From NCBI GenBank assembly GCA_023666905.1, contig JAMPBC010000004.1:1-64000 (forward strand): a stretch of 64,000 nt of DNA. The letters run 5' to 3'. Below are positions 53,791 through 63,888 of the stretch, piece after piece (position 1 is the first letter of the stretch; every line of letters begins with the position of its first letter). The DNA comes from Bacteroides sp. GTDB taxonomy: Bacteria > Bacteroidota > Bacteroidia > Bacteroidales > Muribaculaceae. The notes below the pieces were generated by a model, which was given only the letters and a program-made list of their open reading frames with translations, searched no databases and was not told where the DNA came from. The translations under genes were made by a program, and so were the position numbers.

Positions 53791-55203
53791 ATGCGTCCGT
53801 TTCAACCTCTTCTATTTGCCCTCGTTGCCTTAGCTGCGTTGATTCCGGGCCGTGGTTACGCGGCTCCCGACATTCCCACATTGGCCGACTCCGTGCCCGA
53901 ACGCTGGCAATACATCACAAAAAATCTACAGACAGTTCCCACTGACGACCGGTGGTGGCAAAGTTTTTCCGACCCTGTGCTCGATTCTCTCATTGCAATT
54001 GCCGTTGACCGAAATTATAACGTGCTTGCGGCGATACACCGCATTGAGATGGCCAGGCAAACTGTTCGCCAGACCCGGTCGGGTTATTATCCTACGTTAG
54101 GCCTGAGCGCCGGGTGGACAAAGGAGCGCTCATCAGGACGTTTGGCTCCGTCGGGGCGCGTGTCGACAGTCGATTATTTTTCAGCCGGTGTCAACATGAG
54201 TTGGGAAATTGATGTTTTCGGACGCATAGCCGCCCGCACACGCGAGGCCAAAAGCCAATATAACGTAACTCGCGCTGAATATGCAGCTACAATGGTCAGC
54301 TTATGCGGCGAGCTGGCGCAGAACTATGCCGCACTCCGCACCGCACAGGCCAGGCTTGCGGTTGCCAAGGCCCACATCCTGTTGCAGGACAGTGTGCTCC
54401 ACATTGCCCAGGCGCGTTTCGAGGCCCAGCTTGCTTCAAAGCTTGATGTGGAACAGGCAAGCACAACGTATTATGCCACTGTTGCCTCCATCCCCACAAT
54501 CGAGGCTACAGTGTCAACTTCAATCAATGCAATAGCCGTGTTGTTGGGTGAGTTCCCCGAAACCGTGGCAGCGCGTTTGTCAGTACCCGCACCGTTGCCT
54601 GACCACCGACAGATTGTGGCGGTCGGTGTCCCCATGGAACTCATCCGTCGGCGTCCCGATGTGGTGGAGGCTGAGTGTCAACTCGCCGCTGCGGCTCAGG
54701 CTGTTGGAGTTGCGAAAAAAGATTTTCTCCCCACGCTATCCTTGCAAGGAAGCATAGGCACCGAAGCACACAACATTGGCGACCTGTTCAGTTCCAAAAG
54801 CTTTACCTATAGCATCGCTCCAACAATTTCGTGGACAATTTTCGATGGTTTTTCCCGATCGGCAGCTTTGGCTTCGGCTCGCGAGCAGGTGAAAGCGAGC
54901 GTCGATTCCTACAACATGGCCATACTCACAGCCGTGCAGGAAGCCGACAATGCTATGGTGAACTATAACTCGGCTCTCAAGGAAGCCGAACTCACGGAGG
55001 ATGTTCTCGAGCATGCGCAGCGCGCATTTGAATTGTCGCTGGAGCTTTATAGGAGCGGTCTGTCCTCCTTCACTAACCTTTCCGATTCTCAAATTTCTTT
55101 CCTTCAGTATGCCGACCAGCTTGTAACAGCCCGGGGTAATGCACTTACGGCCTTGATAAGCCTTTATGAAGCTCTTGGCGGTGGCTGGACTGAATCTATC
55201 TAA
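53791..55203 (+). CDS. RND efflux outer-membrane factor (TolC/NodT family)
   Basis: A 470-residue outer-membrane channel with a signal peptide (to about GYAA, residue 25). It has no lipobox cysteine, although many NodT-type relatives are lipoproteins. The OEP repeats are visible: DRWWQSFSDPVLDSLIAIAVDRNYNV (about 52-77), ELAQNYAALRTAQARL, RPDVVEAECQLAAAAQAVGVAKKDFLPTLSL (about 288-318) and a terminal helical repeat. It exports substrates across the outer membrane together with the membrane-fusion and RND genes that follow at 27-bp and 58-bp spacing. No regulator of the TetR or AraC type is next to it. Confidence 0.95.
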   Translation: MRPFQPLLFALVALAALIPGRGYAAPDIPTLADSVPERWQYITKNLQTVPTDDRWWQSFSDPVLDSLIAIAVDRNYNVLAAIHRIEMARQTVRQTRSGYYPTLGLSAGWTKERSSGRLAPSGRVSTVDYFSAGVNMSWEIDVFGRIAARTREAKSQYNVTRAEYAATMVSLCGELAQNYAALRTAQARLAVAKAHILLQDSVLHIAQARFEAQLASKLDVEQASTTYYATVASIPTIEATVSTSINAIAVLLGEFPETVAARLSVPAPLPDHRQIVAVGVPMELIRRRPDVVEAECQLAAAAQAVGVAKKDFLPTLSLQGSIGTEAHNIGDLFSSKSFTYSIAPTISWTIFDGFSRSAALASAREQVKASVDSYNMAILTAVQEADNAMVNYNSALKEAELTEDVLEHAQRAFELSLELYRSGLSSFTNLSDSQISFLQYADQLVTARGNALTALISLYEALGGGWTESI

Positions 55204-55230
55204 TGTATAAACACACCTATTTTGTCAGCT

Positions 55231-56364
55231 ATGAAAAATATATCCATTCTTTCAAAAATATTTCTGCCGGTTTCAGTTGTGGCCATGTCGCTCACGGTTG
55301 CTTCATGTCATAAAGAAAAGGCTGCCCCGGAGCAGGAGGTTGAACCGATTGATGTAAGCAAGGCTGTGACCGATTCAGTCACCACTTATAAAAAAATTCC
55401 CGGGTCGCTCCATGCATCTTCAACTGTGGAATTGGTTGCCCGCGTATCGGGTTATCTGCGTAGCGTCAATTACAAGAGCGGCGACATTGTTACCAAGGGT
55501 CAGCTATTGTTCACCATTGAAGATACCCGCTATCGCGATGCGGTGCGTGAGGCTCAGGCTTCACTGAACAGTGCCCGAAGTTCACACCAGTATGCGTCAT
55601 CCCACTATGCCGCTATGGAAAAGGCTCTCAAAAGCGATGCCGTGTCGCAAATGGAAGTGAAGCAGGCCAAGAGTGCATTGGAGCAGGCGGCGGCAGATAT
55701 AGCTTCGGCTCAAGCCGCGTTGGAAACGGCCACTACCAACTTGGGCTACTGCCGCGTGTATGCCCCGTTCACCGGACGCATCACGGCCGCCGGACCCTCG
55801 GTGGGGGCATATCTCAACGGAGAAGCCTCGCCCGTTACACTCGCCACCATTTATAAAGACGATGTGCTTGAGGCTTGGTTTGACATAACCGATGCTTCGT
55901 TCCTTAAGGATTTTACCGATGCGAAGAAAAAGCAGACTCTTGCACTTGATTCAATGCCAATACAATTCACGGAGGCATTGCCGCACCGTTATTATGCCGA
56001 TTTGCGCTATCTCTCTCCTGAAATAGACCCTTCCACCGGGACAATGCAGCTGAGGGCCAATATCCCAAATCGCTTCGGCGAACTCCGCACCGGAATGTAT
56101 GTGAGCGTGCAATTCCCTACAGGAGTCCTCCCTGAGGCTGTTTTGGTTAAGGATGCGTCAATCTCTACGGATCAGTTGGGTAAATACATTTACACTGTCA
56201 GCGATTCCAACACGGTTGTTTACACACACATTGACGTTGGCGATGTGGTCGACGATTCCATGCGCGTGGTGCTCTCTGGTGTCAAAGAGGGCACGCCATA
56301 CGTCACCAAGGCTTTGCTCAAGGTAAGGCCGGGCATGAAAATCAAACCGGTTTATCAACCGTAA
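55231..56364 (+). CDS. RND efflux membrane-fusion protein (AcrA/MexA type)
   Basis: A 377-residue lipoprotein adaptor. The lipobox VASC puts the anchored cysteine at Cys26. A lipoyl-like domain with VELVARVSGYLRSVNYKSGDIVTKGQLLF (about 65-93), an alpha-helical hairpin (about 105-160, Ala/Ser/Glu-rich) and the YAPFTGRITAAGPSVGAYLN strand (about 174-193) are present. A C-terminal beta-barrel region with LRANIPNRFGELRTGMYV follows. It bridges the inner-membrane pump and the outer-membrane channel. The start is the ATG at 55231; the in-frame TTG at 55222 would be an unlikely alternative. Confidence 0.95.
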   Translation: MKNISILSKIFLPVSVVAMSLTVASCHKEKAAPEQEVEPIDVSKAVTDSVTTYKKIPGSLHASSTVELVARVSGYLRSVNYKSGDIVTKGQLLFTIEDTRYRDAVREAQASLNSARSSHQYASSHYAAMEKALKSDAVSQMEVKQAKSALEQAAADIASAQAALETATTNLGYCRVYAPFTGRITAAGPSVGAYLNGEASPVTLATIYKDDVLEAWFDITDASFLKDFTDAKKKQTLALDSMPIQFTEALPHRYYADLRYLSPEIDPSTGTMQLRANIPNRFGELRTGMYVSVQFPTGVLPEAVLVKDASISTDQLGKYIYTVSDSNTVVYTHIDVGDVVDDSMRVVLSGVKEGTPYVTKALLKVRPGMKIKPVYQP

Positions 56365-56422
56365 AGCAGATTTCGTGTGAAGTCCAATTCCCAATGTTTT
56401 ATTCCCAACTTGAGTCAACGTC

Positions 56423-59400
56423 ATGTTTTCAAAATTTTTCATAAATCGTCCCATATTTGCCATTGTCATTGCCATTGCCATGATTCTGGCGGGATTGCTC
56501 ACCGTGAAGACTCTTCCGGTGGCGCAGTTCCCTGACATTACCCCTCCAACCGTAATGGTCAGCGCTTCCTATCCCGGCGCCGACGCAACAACCGTTGCCA
56601 AAACCATTGGTGTCCCCATTGAACAGCAGGTTAACGGTGTCGAGGGTATGATGTACATGAGCTCTTCGTCAGGCTCCGACGGCTCTTACAATCTTACCAT
56701 TACTTTTGAAAACGGTACCGACCCCGACATGGCTGCCGTTAAAGTTCAAAATCTTATTTCAGAAGCCGAGGCCACTTTGCCGTCTGCTGTGCGTCAGCAG
56801 GGTGTACAGGTAATGTCGCGTTCATCCAACATTATTCTTTTCGTGGCCCTTGAGAGCGACGATCCCAAAACCTACGATGCTCTCTATCTTACAAATTATG
56901 CGCAATTGAACATTGTCGATGAACTCTCGCGAGTCGACGGCGTGGGGCAGGTTGGCGCGTTCGGTGCCGGCGAATACAGTATGCGAATTTGGCTTGATCC
57001 TGATTTGATGCGCGTCCGCAACATCACGGCCACCGAGGTTACTTCCGCCATAAGCTCCCAAAACATGCAGGTTAGTGCCGGTAACGTAGGCCAGGCTCCG
57101 GGAAACAACGATGCCGCTTTTGAATACACACTCACTGCCCAGGGGCGCCTTACCACTCCCGAGGAGTTTGGCAACATGGTGATTCGCGTAGACTCCGATG
57201 GCTCGATGTTGCGCCTGAAAGATATTGCCCGAATTGACCTTGGAAGTTCGTCTTATACATCACGGTCAACGGTTTCCGGTCAGCCGGCCGGTTTGCTTGG
57301 CGTCTATCAGCTCCCCGGTGCCAATGCGCTCACGGTGGCAAAAAATGTCAAGGCCAAGTTGAATGAACTTTCGGAATATTTCCCCGAGGGTGTGCACTAT
57401 CGTGTGATTCTGGACACTTCGGAATTCGTTACCGCTTCAATTGATGAGGTGCTGGTGACGTTTGTTGAAACCACTCTTATTGTAATGATTGTGATTCTGT
57501 TCTTCCTGCAAAGCTGGCGTGCGGTGATAATTCCCATGATTACAATCCCCGTGGCGCTGATTGCCACATTTGCGGTCATGAAGTTAATGGGATTCACTCT
57601 CAACACACTGACTTTGTTCGGCCTTGTACTGGCTATTGCAATTGTGGTCGACGATGCCATTGTGGTGGTGGAGGATTGTGCCCGAATTGTTCAGGAAGGC
57701 AAGCTAAGCCCTCGCGAAGCCACCGCAAAGGCCATGGAAGAGCTACAGGGCCCCGTTATCGGTGAGGTACTTGTGTTGCTTTCAGTGTTTATCCCCACTG
57801 CTTTCATCAGTGGAATCACCGGTCAGCTTTACAAACAATTCGCTCTAACCATTGCAGTGTCAACAGCTTTCTCCGGCTTCAGCGCTCTGACCCTAACACC
57901 TGCTCTGTGTGCCCTTTTCCTCAGAAAAGACACTGTTGGCTCTCGCTTCTTCCTGTTCCGTTGGTTTGAAAAGGGGTTTGGCGCCACGCTTAACTTCTAC
58001 ATGAAAATTGTCGGTAAGTTCCTGAAACGTCCGGCTGTTGCAATTTGCATCTATGCCGCTGTGGCCGCCGTGGCGTTCTGGGGCTTTATGAAGTTGCCAA
58101 GCTCTTACGTTCCGGAGGAGGATATGGGCTATTTTATGGGTTCGGTGGAACTTCCAACCGGGGCTTCGCTTGAGCGCACCAATAAAATAATGGACGAGGT
58201 CACTGCGAGACTCATGAAGTTTCCCGAGGTGGAAAATGTGATTAGTATCAGTGGATTCTCGTTCCTTGGCGGTGGGTCGGGTAGTAACTTGGGTGCGTTG
58301 TCAGTTGTTCTCAAACCATGGAAGGATCGCAAGGGCAAGGACCACGATGTAGAGTCGGTTATCCGCCGGTTTGAAGAGGTGTGTGCCGACATTCAGGAGG
58401 CTCAGATATTCGGTTTGAATCCACCCTCCATTCCCGGTTTGGGCATGGCATCGGGTATCGAGATGCAGCTTCTTGACATCAACAACCGAGGCGCGGCTCA
58501 AATGAAAACAGCACTTGAAGCCGTGGCTGCCGCCGCAAGGAAAAATCCCGAAATCGCTTCGGTTTCATCCCTCTATCAGGGTGAGGTGCCGCAGTTTAAG
58601 CTCAACATTGACCGCGACAAAGTGAAAAGTCAAGGAATTGTGTTAGCTGACATTTACACAGCTCTCGGAGCTTTTACCGGGTCAAGCTATGTTAATGATT
58701 TCAATGAGTTCGGCCGTGCATACGAGGTTATAGTTTCGGGTAAGTCCACGGCCCGCGACAATGTTGAGGACGTGTTGAACCTGTCCGTACGTAATTCGGA
58801 AGGCAAGATGGTGCCTTTCAGTTCATTCCTTACTGTTGACCCTGTTATGGGTGAATCAACTGTCAGCCGTTACAACATGTATCGCACCGCTTCCATAACT
58901 GCTACTCCCGCCAAAGGAACCAGCACCGGAACTGCCATTAAAATTATGGAGGATATTGTTAAGGAGGAACTTGGTGCGGAATACTCCTATGCCTGGACCG
59001 GTGAAGCTTATCAGCAGACTCAAGGCGGTACCACTATCACCATGGTTATGCTCTTCGCAATAATCATCACGCTGCTTGTGCTTGCAGCTCAGTATGAAAG
59101 TCTTACCGACCCCGTTGCGGTAGTCATCTCAATGCCAACGGCCATTTTAGGTACCGTGTTGGGTTGCGTACTGATGGGGCAGAGCGTAAGCGTTTACACT
59201 CAAATAGGTGTGATTCTTCTACTTGGATTGTCGGCCAAGAATGCAATTCTCATTGTGGAATATGCCGTTGACTTCCGCAAGTCGGGTCAGCCAATACGTC
59301 AAGCGGCGCTTGATGCAGGCAGGATTCGTTACAGGCCTATTATGATGACAGCCCTTGCTTTTGTGTTTGGTGTGATGCCTATGCTCTTCGCTACCGGTGC

Positions 59401-59614
59401 GGGGGCTGCAAGCCGAATTGCTCTTGGAACGGCAGTGGTGTTCGGTATGGCTGTCAATGCCATTGTTGGAACGCTGTTTGTTCCCAACTTCTGGGAATTG
59501 CTTGAACGCTTTCGTGAAAAATACCTCAGTGGAATTTTCGGTTCTAAAACACCGCCGCCCACACCACCGTCGACATCCGGAAATACCGATACGCCCGGTT
59601 CAGATTCGATATAA
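56423..59614 (+). CDS. RND multidrug efflux permease (AcrB/MexB, HAE1 family)
   Basis: A 1063-residue proton-driven inner-membrane pump with twelve helices and two large periplasmic loops. [25 protein letters not shown] is the characteristic TM1 start. [22 protein letters not shown] follows at about 33-55. TM4 contains [19 protein letters not shown] (about 401-420), with the Asp-Asp pair of the proton relay. The NAILIVEYA segment (about 944) is typical of TM10. The C-terminal tail is rich in Pro and Thr. It completes a three-gene efflux operon. The substrate range cannot be read from the sequence. Confidence 0.97.
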   Translation: MFSKFFINRPIFAIVIAIAMILAGLLTVKTLPVAQFPDITPPTVMVSASYPGADATTVAKTIGVPIEQQVNGVEGMMYMSSSSGSDGSYNLTITFENGTDPDMAAVKVQNLISEAEATLPSAVRQQGVQVMSRSSNIILFVALESDDPKTYDALYLTNYAQLNIVDELSRVDGVGQVGAFGAGEYSMRIWLDPDLMRVRNITATEVTSAISSQNMQVSAGNVGQAPGNNDAAFEYTLTAQGRLTTPEEFGNMVIRVDSDGSMLRLKDIARIDLGSSSYTSRSTVSGQPAGLLGVYQLPGANALTVAKNVKAKLNELSEYFPEGVHYRVILDTSEFVTASIDEVLVTFVETTLIVMIVILFFLQSWRAVIIPMITIPVALIATFAVMKLMGFTLNTLTLFGLVLAIAIVVDDAIVVVEDCARIVQEGKLSPREATAKAMEELQGPVIGEVLVLLSVFIPTAFISGITGQLYKQFALTIAVSTAFSGFSALTLTPALCALFLRKDTVGSRFFLFRWFEKGFGATLNFYMKIVGKFLKRPAVAICIYAAVAAVAFWGFMKLPSSYVPEEDMGYFMGSVELPTGASLERTNKIMDEVTARLMKFPEVENVISISGFSFLGGGSGSNLGALSVVLKPWKDRKGKDHDVESVIRRFEEVCADIQEAQIFGLNPPSIPGLGMASGIEMQLLDINNRGAAQMKTALEAVAAAARKNPEIASVSSLYQGEVPQFKLNIDRDKVKSQGIVLADIYTALGAFTGSSYVNDFNEFGRAYEVIVSGKSTARDNVEDVLNLSVRNSEGKMVPFSSFLTVDPVMGESTVSRYNMYRTASITATPAKGTSTGTAIKIMEDIVKEELGAEYSYAWTGEAYQQTQGGTTITMVMLFAIIITLLVLAAQYESLTDPVAVVISMPTAILGTVLGCVLMGQSVSVYTQIGVILLLGLSAKNAILIVEYAVDFRKSGQPIRQAALDAGRIRYRPIMMTALAFVFGVMPMLFATGAGAASRIALGTAVVFGMAVNAIVGTLFVPNFWELLERFREKYLSGIFGSKTPPPTPPSTSGNTDTPGSDSI

Positions 59615-59616
59615 TG

Positions 59617-59661
59617 AAAAAAATCGCTAATTTTGCACTCGCAAAAATTAGCGATTTTTTT
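59617..59661. terminator. Perfect 18-bp terminator hairpin after the RND operon
   Basis: Arms AAAAAAATCGCTAATTTT (59617-59634) and AAAATTAGCGATTTTTTT (59644-59661) are exact inverted repeats with the 9-nt loop GCACTCGCA. The T7 run ends 1 bp before the ATG of the DUF486 gene. The stem also contains that gene's candidate -7 box. Confidence 0.88.
59628..59635 (+). promoter_or_regulatory. -7 box (TAATTTTG) embedded in the terminator stem
   Basis: A perfect TAnnTTTG on the plus strand, 26 bp from the DUF486 ATG at 59662. The -33 region (TTC around 59605) is weak. Confidence 0.55.
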
Positions 59662-60039
59662 ATGTCTACAGCTTTAATCACAATATTGTTGCTCATTGTC
59701 AGCAACGTGTTCATGACACTTGCCTGGTACGGCCACCTTAAGCTTTCCGATGCCGGAATCTCCACTTCCTGGCCACTTTATGTTGTAATTCTGTTCTCGT
59801 GGGGCATAGCGCTGCTTGAATATTGCTGTCAGGTGCCCGCTAACCGGGTGGGCTTTTCAGGCAACGGCGGCCCTTTCTCGCTCATGCAGTTGAAAGTCAC
59901 TCAGGAAGTCATCACGTTAGCTGTGTTCATGGTGTTCAGCGTTGTTGCTTTTGAAGGCTTCACCATAAAATGGAATCACATTCTGGCTTGCATCCTGCTC
60001 ATTGTGGCAGTGTGGTTGGTTTTTCTTGATAAAAGCTGA
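59662..60039 (+). CDS. DUF486 family small membrane protein
   Basis: A 125-residue protein with four hydrophobic helices. The phrases SNVFMTLAWYGHLK (near residue 12), VILFSWGIALLEYCCQVPANRVG (about 39-61) and FSLMQLKVTQEVITLAVF (about 68-86) are hallmarks of DUF486, a family related to the drug/metabolite transporter superfamily. It may be a small transporter half; the function is unknown. I start it at 59662. The upstream ATG at 59615 is in-frame but inside the terminator hairpin. It converges with the biotin operon, leaving 6 bp between stop codons. Confidence 0.88.
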   Translation: MSTALITILLLIVSNVFMTLAWYGHLKLSDAGISTSWPLYVVILFSWGIALLEYCCQVPANRVGFSGNGGPFSLMQLKVTQEVITLAVFMVFSVVAFEGFTIKWNHILACILLIVAVWLVFLDKS

Positions 60040-60045
60040 TAACGC

Positions 60046-61386
60046 TTACTTGCGTCGGGCCACAATGATAATGGGCTGATAGGTAAGCTTGTTAATGCCT
60101 TCGGCCAATATTTTGCGTGCTTTGGCAACGGAACCTTCGCCTTGACTTACTGCGTTCACGCCGGTGAGTTTGATGTGCCGTAGAAGCTCATGCGCCGAGG
60201 GAAACTCGAGAGTCTGCTTGGAACTTTCCAACACATGGATTTCAAAGTCATTCTTAAGCATATTTTTCCATGCCGTCTCCGTTGGGTAGTTGTTTCCGCC
60301 AAGCTGGGAAAAGTTTTCCGGTCCGAAGGTGGAAAGAACAAGCCATCCTTCGGGTTTGATTACGCGCGAACATTCTTCAACAAAGCCGGTAATCGATGAG
60401 AACCACTGAACGCAGCACGAGCTTGCAATGGCATCCACGCTGGCAGAGTCAAGCGTGGCCAGTTCCAATTCCGCATCGCAAATCCTGTGTTCTCCGGGCA
60501 GTGTGTCGGGCAGGGGAGTAAGGTCCCACAGTTCAAGTTGCGCGGGAATGATCCATTTTATATAATGGTTGGTGAAAACACCTGTTCCTGCTCCGACTTC
60601 AATCATTCGTGCTACCTGCTGATTGGGGGTTATCGCATTTTTCCATGCCTCCGACAGGCGTTCCGCAATTCCGACCTGCACAGAAGCATTGGCATTGTAA
60701 TAGGATGCCGACGCGGTGAAACGTTGTTTTACCAAGCTCTTATCAATCAGCGTTTCCGATAATACTGCCTCGAAGTCGGGCAGATGAGGCCACTCGGATT
60801 TGCGTATTGTCACACCCTCCATGTTCCATGCCCGGATTTGGTTTTCAGGCGGAATAATGCGGTCGTTCATAGCAACCCAAGCTTTGTCCCATCGCACGGT
60901 AGCCTCAGGCATTGCGGCTATGGCCCGCAGTTCAGCGCCCAATGATTCAATGGTGCGTACAGGTTTGTTAGCCAGCCAACGGTCGGCAGCCGCGGCCCCG
61001 CCACACATCCTTCGGTAGAAACGTTTCAGCGATGATTCCGACAGGCCGTTCAGCGTCCCGTCAAAAACTGCCGCAGGAATACCCATACTTTCATGCACTG
61101 GGTGAACGGTGCCGTTGACAGCTGTTCTTGATGTTATGGGAAGAGCCGCATGTGTACTGATGAAGTGTGCCGCTGCAATAACTCCAAACGACCATGCCAC
61201 AACCATAATTTCCTTGTACCTGTTAAAGTTGAAGTCGCTGACAATACCATCGGAATAATCGTAAGCCACGGAAATGTCGCAGTCCGCTTGTTTCAACCGG
61301 GCAAATGGATGACAATCCATTGACCATCCCGCGAATAAAAGCAGCAGGCGGGATGACCCCGTTTCAGATGTCAGAACCACTTTCAT
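60046..61386 (-). CDS. BioG-BioC fusion: pimeloyl-ACP methyl esterase plus malonyl-ACP methyltransferase
   Basis: A 446-residue two-domain protein for the start of biotin synthesis. Residues about 1-205 match BioG (DUF452), an esterase that removes the methyl cap from pimeloyl-ACP methyl ester. LLLLFAGWSMDCHPF is the family start, the nucleophile Ser66 is in AWSFG (64-68), and Asp174 and His201 are at plausible triad positions. Residues about 215-446 match BioC, the SAM-dependent methyltransferase that caps malonyl-ACP: KQRFTASASYYNANASVQ (220-237), motif I IEVGAGTGVF (262-271) and a SSCCVQWFSS region. One chain therefore both caps and uncaps the precursor. It overlaps bioF by 4 bp (61383-61386). 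Confidence 0.93.
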   Translation of the reverse strand: MKVVLTSETGSSRLLLLFAGWSMDCHPFARLKQADCDISVAYDYSDGIVSDFNFNRYKEIMVVAWSFGVIAAAHFISTHAALPITSRTAVNGTVHPVHESMGIPAAVFDGTLNGLSESSLKRFYRRMCGGAAAADRWLANKPVRTIESLGAELRAIAAMPEATVRWDKAWVAMNDRIIPPENQIRAWNMEGVTIRKSEWPHLPDFEAVLSETLIDKSLVKQRFTASASYYNANASVQVGIAERLSEAWKNAITPNQQVARMIEVGAGTGVFTNHYIKWIIPAQLELWDLTPLPDTLPGEHRICDAELELATLDSASVDAIASSCCVQWFSSITGFVEECSRVIKPEGWLVLSTFGPENFSQLGGNNYPTETAWKNMLKNDFEIHVLESSKQTLEFPSAHELLRHIKLTGVNAVSQGEGSVAKARKILAEGINKLTYQPIIIVARRK

Positions 61387-62525
61387 TGCATTCGTAATTG
61401 GGGACAACTGTTAGAGTATTCATCCAAGGCATCAATAAGCATAGCTATTTGCTTAGGCGTGTTTGCCGCGCTCAGGCTTATTCTCAGGCGTTCAGTGCCG
61501 GGTGGAACAGTCGGCGTGCGTATAGGCAACACTTTCACTCCTTGCTCAAGCAGTCGTTGCGACGCCTCTATCGCACCTCTGGCCGATCCAATTATCACCG
61601 GAGCTATGTATCGGGCATCGGGTAGGCCTAACGCCCGGGATAGTTGTCGGGAATAGCGTCCCAACAATTCTCTTTCCTTATCCATGGTGGTTATGTTTCC
61701 TACCATAAAACGGGTCCAAGCACATGTTATCGGTGGCAGAGCGGTGGAGAATATGAAACTCCTGGCTCTGTTCACTGCATAGTCTCGCAAAGTGTTGTTC
61801 ATTATGGCAAAAGCACCGGCCGATGCGGCTGCTTTGCCAAAGGTGCCCACAACCACATCCACCTCATCGGAATTCTGCAGGTCATTGCAAAGTCCAAGGC
61901 CTTTTTCGCCAAGTACTCCAAAAGCGTGAGCCTCGTCGATGTAAAGTCGTACGTTGGGATAACGTTGCTTCAACTCAATCAATTCTGCCAAAGGGGCACG
62001 GTCGCCATCCATTGAGTAGACCGATTCCACAACCACCCAAATGCATTGATATTTGTTTTGTTCTCGCTTAAGAATAGTTTCAAGACGCATCAGGTCATTG
62101 TGCAGGAATCTTGTAAACGGAGCCTTGCTAAGCGTAATGCCGTCGATAATACTCGCATGTACCAGTTTGTCGGCCACAATGAGTGTGCCATTCTCTGCTG
62201 CCAAGGCCGAAATCAGACCGGTGTTTGCATGATAGCCGCTATTGAAGAGCAATGCTCTCCGGTTGCCATACAATGTTTCGAGCAGCGATTCCAATTTTTC
62301 AAATTCTTCTTGGTCCGACGCGAGGAGTCGGGATGCCGATGCCGACATTCCCAGGCGTAGATTCGCTTCATTTGCGAAAAAAGCACGTTGCAAATCCTCT
62401 CTCCGGGCTAATCCTAAGTAGTCGTTTTGCGAAAAGTCAACAACGCTCTCTCTTTCTCCGCTCTTTGGAATGGTACGGAAGTTGCCGTTTGCTCGCAGCT
62501 GTGTCAATGTATCGGCGTAGCTCAT
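61383..62525 (-). CDS. bioF: 8-amino-7-oxononanoate synthase
   Basis: A 380-residue PLP enzyme that condenses pimeloyl-ACP with alanine. Visible features: [14 protein letters not shown] (about 31-44), [22 protein letters not shown] (about 90-111), [18 protein letters not shown] (about 187-204), and the PLP-lysine motif [15 protein letters not shown] (about 215-229). The start at 62525 ([10 protein letters not shown]) overlaps the bioA stop by 4 bp; the longer in-frame extension reads into bioA and has no family character. Confidence 0.96.
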   Translation of the reverse strand: MSYADTLTQLRANGNFRTIPKSGERESVVDFSQNDYLGLARREDLQRAFFANEANLRLGMSASASRLLASDQEEFEKLESLLETLYGNRRALLFNSGYHANTGLISALAAENGTLIVADKLVHASIIDGITLSKAPFTRFLHNDLMRLETILKREQNKYQCIWVVVESVYSMDGDRAPLAELIELKQRYPNVRLYIDEAHAFGVLGEKGLGLCNDLQNSDEVDVVVGTFGKAAASAGAFAIMNNTLRDYAVNRARSFIFSTALPPITCAWTRFMVGNITTMDKERELLGRYSRQLSRALGLPDARYIAPVIIGSARGAIEASQRLLEQGVKVLPIRTPTVPPGTERLRISLSAANTPKQIAMLIDALDEYSNSCPQLRMQ

Positions 62526-63847
62526 AGCTTGCTTATGTCTGATTGAATCACTGCCACCATCTTTGTACACAGTTCTTCCAGCTCGGCATCGCTTATTATA
62601 TAAGGTGGCATCACGTAGGCCACTCGGCCAAACGGACGCACCCAAATGCCCTGTTCAACGCAGTGGCGTTGGAACGAACCCATGTCAACCGGTTTGTCAA
62701 GTTCAATAACTCCAATCGTGCCTAAAACCCTTACCTCTTTCACGCCATTAAGCTTGGCCGCCGGTGCTAAATGACGCTTTAGTTGATCTTCGATATGTTT
62801 TACCCGTGCGGCCATGTCCTGCGAGTTCAGCAATTTCAAAGAAGCGATTGCAATGGCGCATCCAAGCGGATTTCCCATGAATGTGGGGCCATGCATCATC
62901 ACACCGGCTTCACCGCGCGAAATCGTATCGGCAACCTTGCGTGTTGTCATCACGGCGCTCATGGTCATGTAGCCGGCCGTAAGCCCTTTGCCAATACACA
63001 TAATGTCCGGCGAAACCCCGGCCCACTCGCAGGCCCATCGCTTGCCCGTGCGCCAAAAGCCCGTGGCTATCTCATCAAAAATCAAATAAATGCCATATTT
63101 GTCGCACAACCTGCGCGCCTCGGCAAGAAATTGCGGATGATAAATTTTCATTCCGCCGGCCCCTTGCACCACCGGTTCCAGAATTAACGCGGCAATTTCC
63201 GCTGAGTGTTCGCTCAGGGTTTGCTCAAGCTCATTCATCGCTGCCGGGTCCCACGGTTGGCCATATTTCACCGCAGGAGTGTTGATGAAAAATCTCACCG
63301 GAAGCGCCGGCCCGAAAGCTGTGTGCATGCCTGTCACCGGGTCACAGACGCTCATTGCATTCCACGTGTCGCCGTGATAGCCCGATCGCACAGCCACAAA
63401 ATTGGTCTTCTTGTGGTCACCGCTTTTAGATATGGAAGCTTGCACAGCCATTTTCATAGCAACCTCCACGGCAACCGACCCCGAGTCGGCATAAAAAATG
63501 TTATGCATCCCTTCCGGAGCCGACTCCAGAAGCAACTTTCCAAGCTCAATGGCGGGCTCGTGAGTAAGTCCGCCAAACATCACATGAGCCATTTTGTCAA
63601 GCTGCTCCTTTGCCGCAGCGTTTATAGCCTGGTTGTTGTAGCCATGAATCACACACCACCACGATGACATGCCGTCAATCAGCTCCCGCCCATCGGCCAA
63701 AACAATTTTCGCACCGCGGGCTTCCTTTACTTTATATGTGGGCAATGGATTTATGGTTGATGTGTAGGGGTGCCACAGGTGCTCCCTGTCCCAAGGGTCG
63801 CTGAGCGTTTTCAATTCTTTTTCAGAAAGAGATGTGTCCATAATCAT
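62522..63847 (-). CDS. bioA: Adenosylmethionine-8-amino-7-oxononanoate aminotransferase
   Basis: A 441-residue PLP aminotransferase that converts the bioF product to 7,8-diaminononanoate, with SAM as amino donor. [12 protein letters not shown] (about 20-31), [14 protein letters not shown] (about 55-68), [18 protein letters not shown] (about 115-132), [18 protein letters not shown] (about 240-257) and the PLP-lysine segment [15 protein letters not shown] (about 270-284) are typical of BioA. The start is either 63847 or, two codons in, 63841. It is the first gene of the bioA-bioF-bioGC operon. Confidence 0.97.
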   Translation of the reverse strand: MIMDTSLSEKELKTLSDPWDREHLWHPYTSTINPLPTYKVKEARGAKIVLADGRELIDGMSSWWCVIHGYNNQAINAAAKEQLDKMAHVMFGGLTHEPAIELGKLLLESAPEGMHNIFYADSGSVAVEVAMKMAVQASISKSGDHKKTNFVAVRSGYHGDTWNAMSVCDPVTGMHTAFGPALPVRFFINTPAVKYGQPWDPAAMNELEQTLSEHSAEIAALILEPVVQGAGGMKIYHPQFLAEARRLCDKYGIYLIFDEIATGFWRTGKRWACEWAGVSPDIMCIGKGLTAGYMTMSAVMTTRKVADTISRGEAGVMMHGPTFMGNPLGCAIAIASLKLLNSQDMAARVKHIEDQLKRHLAPAAKLNGVKEVRVLGTIGVIELDKPVDMGSFQRHCVEQGIWVRPFGRVAYVMPPYIISDAELEELCTKMVAVIQSDISKL

Positions 63848-63880
63848 GGAAAGTAAAACTGTTTTGGCTTTATAGCGGTG

Positions 63881-63888
63881 CAAATTTA
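63881..63888 (-). promoter_or_regulatory. -7 box (TAAATTTG) for the biotin operon
   Basis: A perfect TAnnTTTG on the minus strand, 33 bp upstream of the bioA start. No BirA-like operator was recognised nearby. Confidence 0.6.

Noticed and set aside
59615..59661. Start of the DUF486 gene at the upstream ATG (59615)
   Set aside because: Those codons lie inside the terminator hairpin and do not look like family sequence; the ATG at 59662 starts directly at the first helix.
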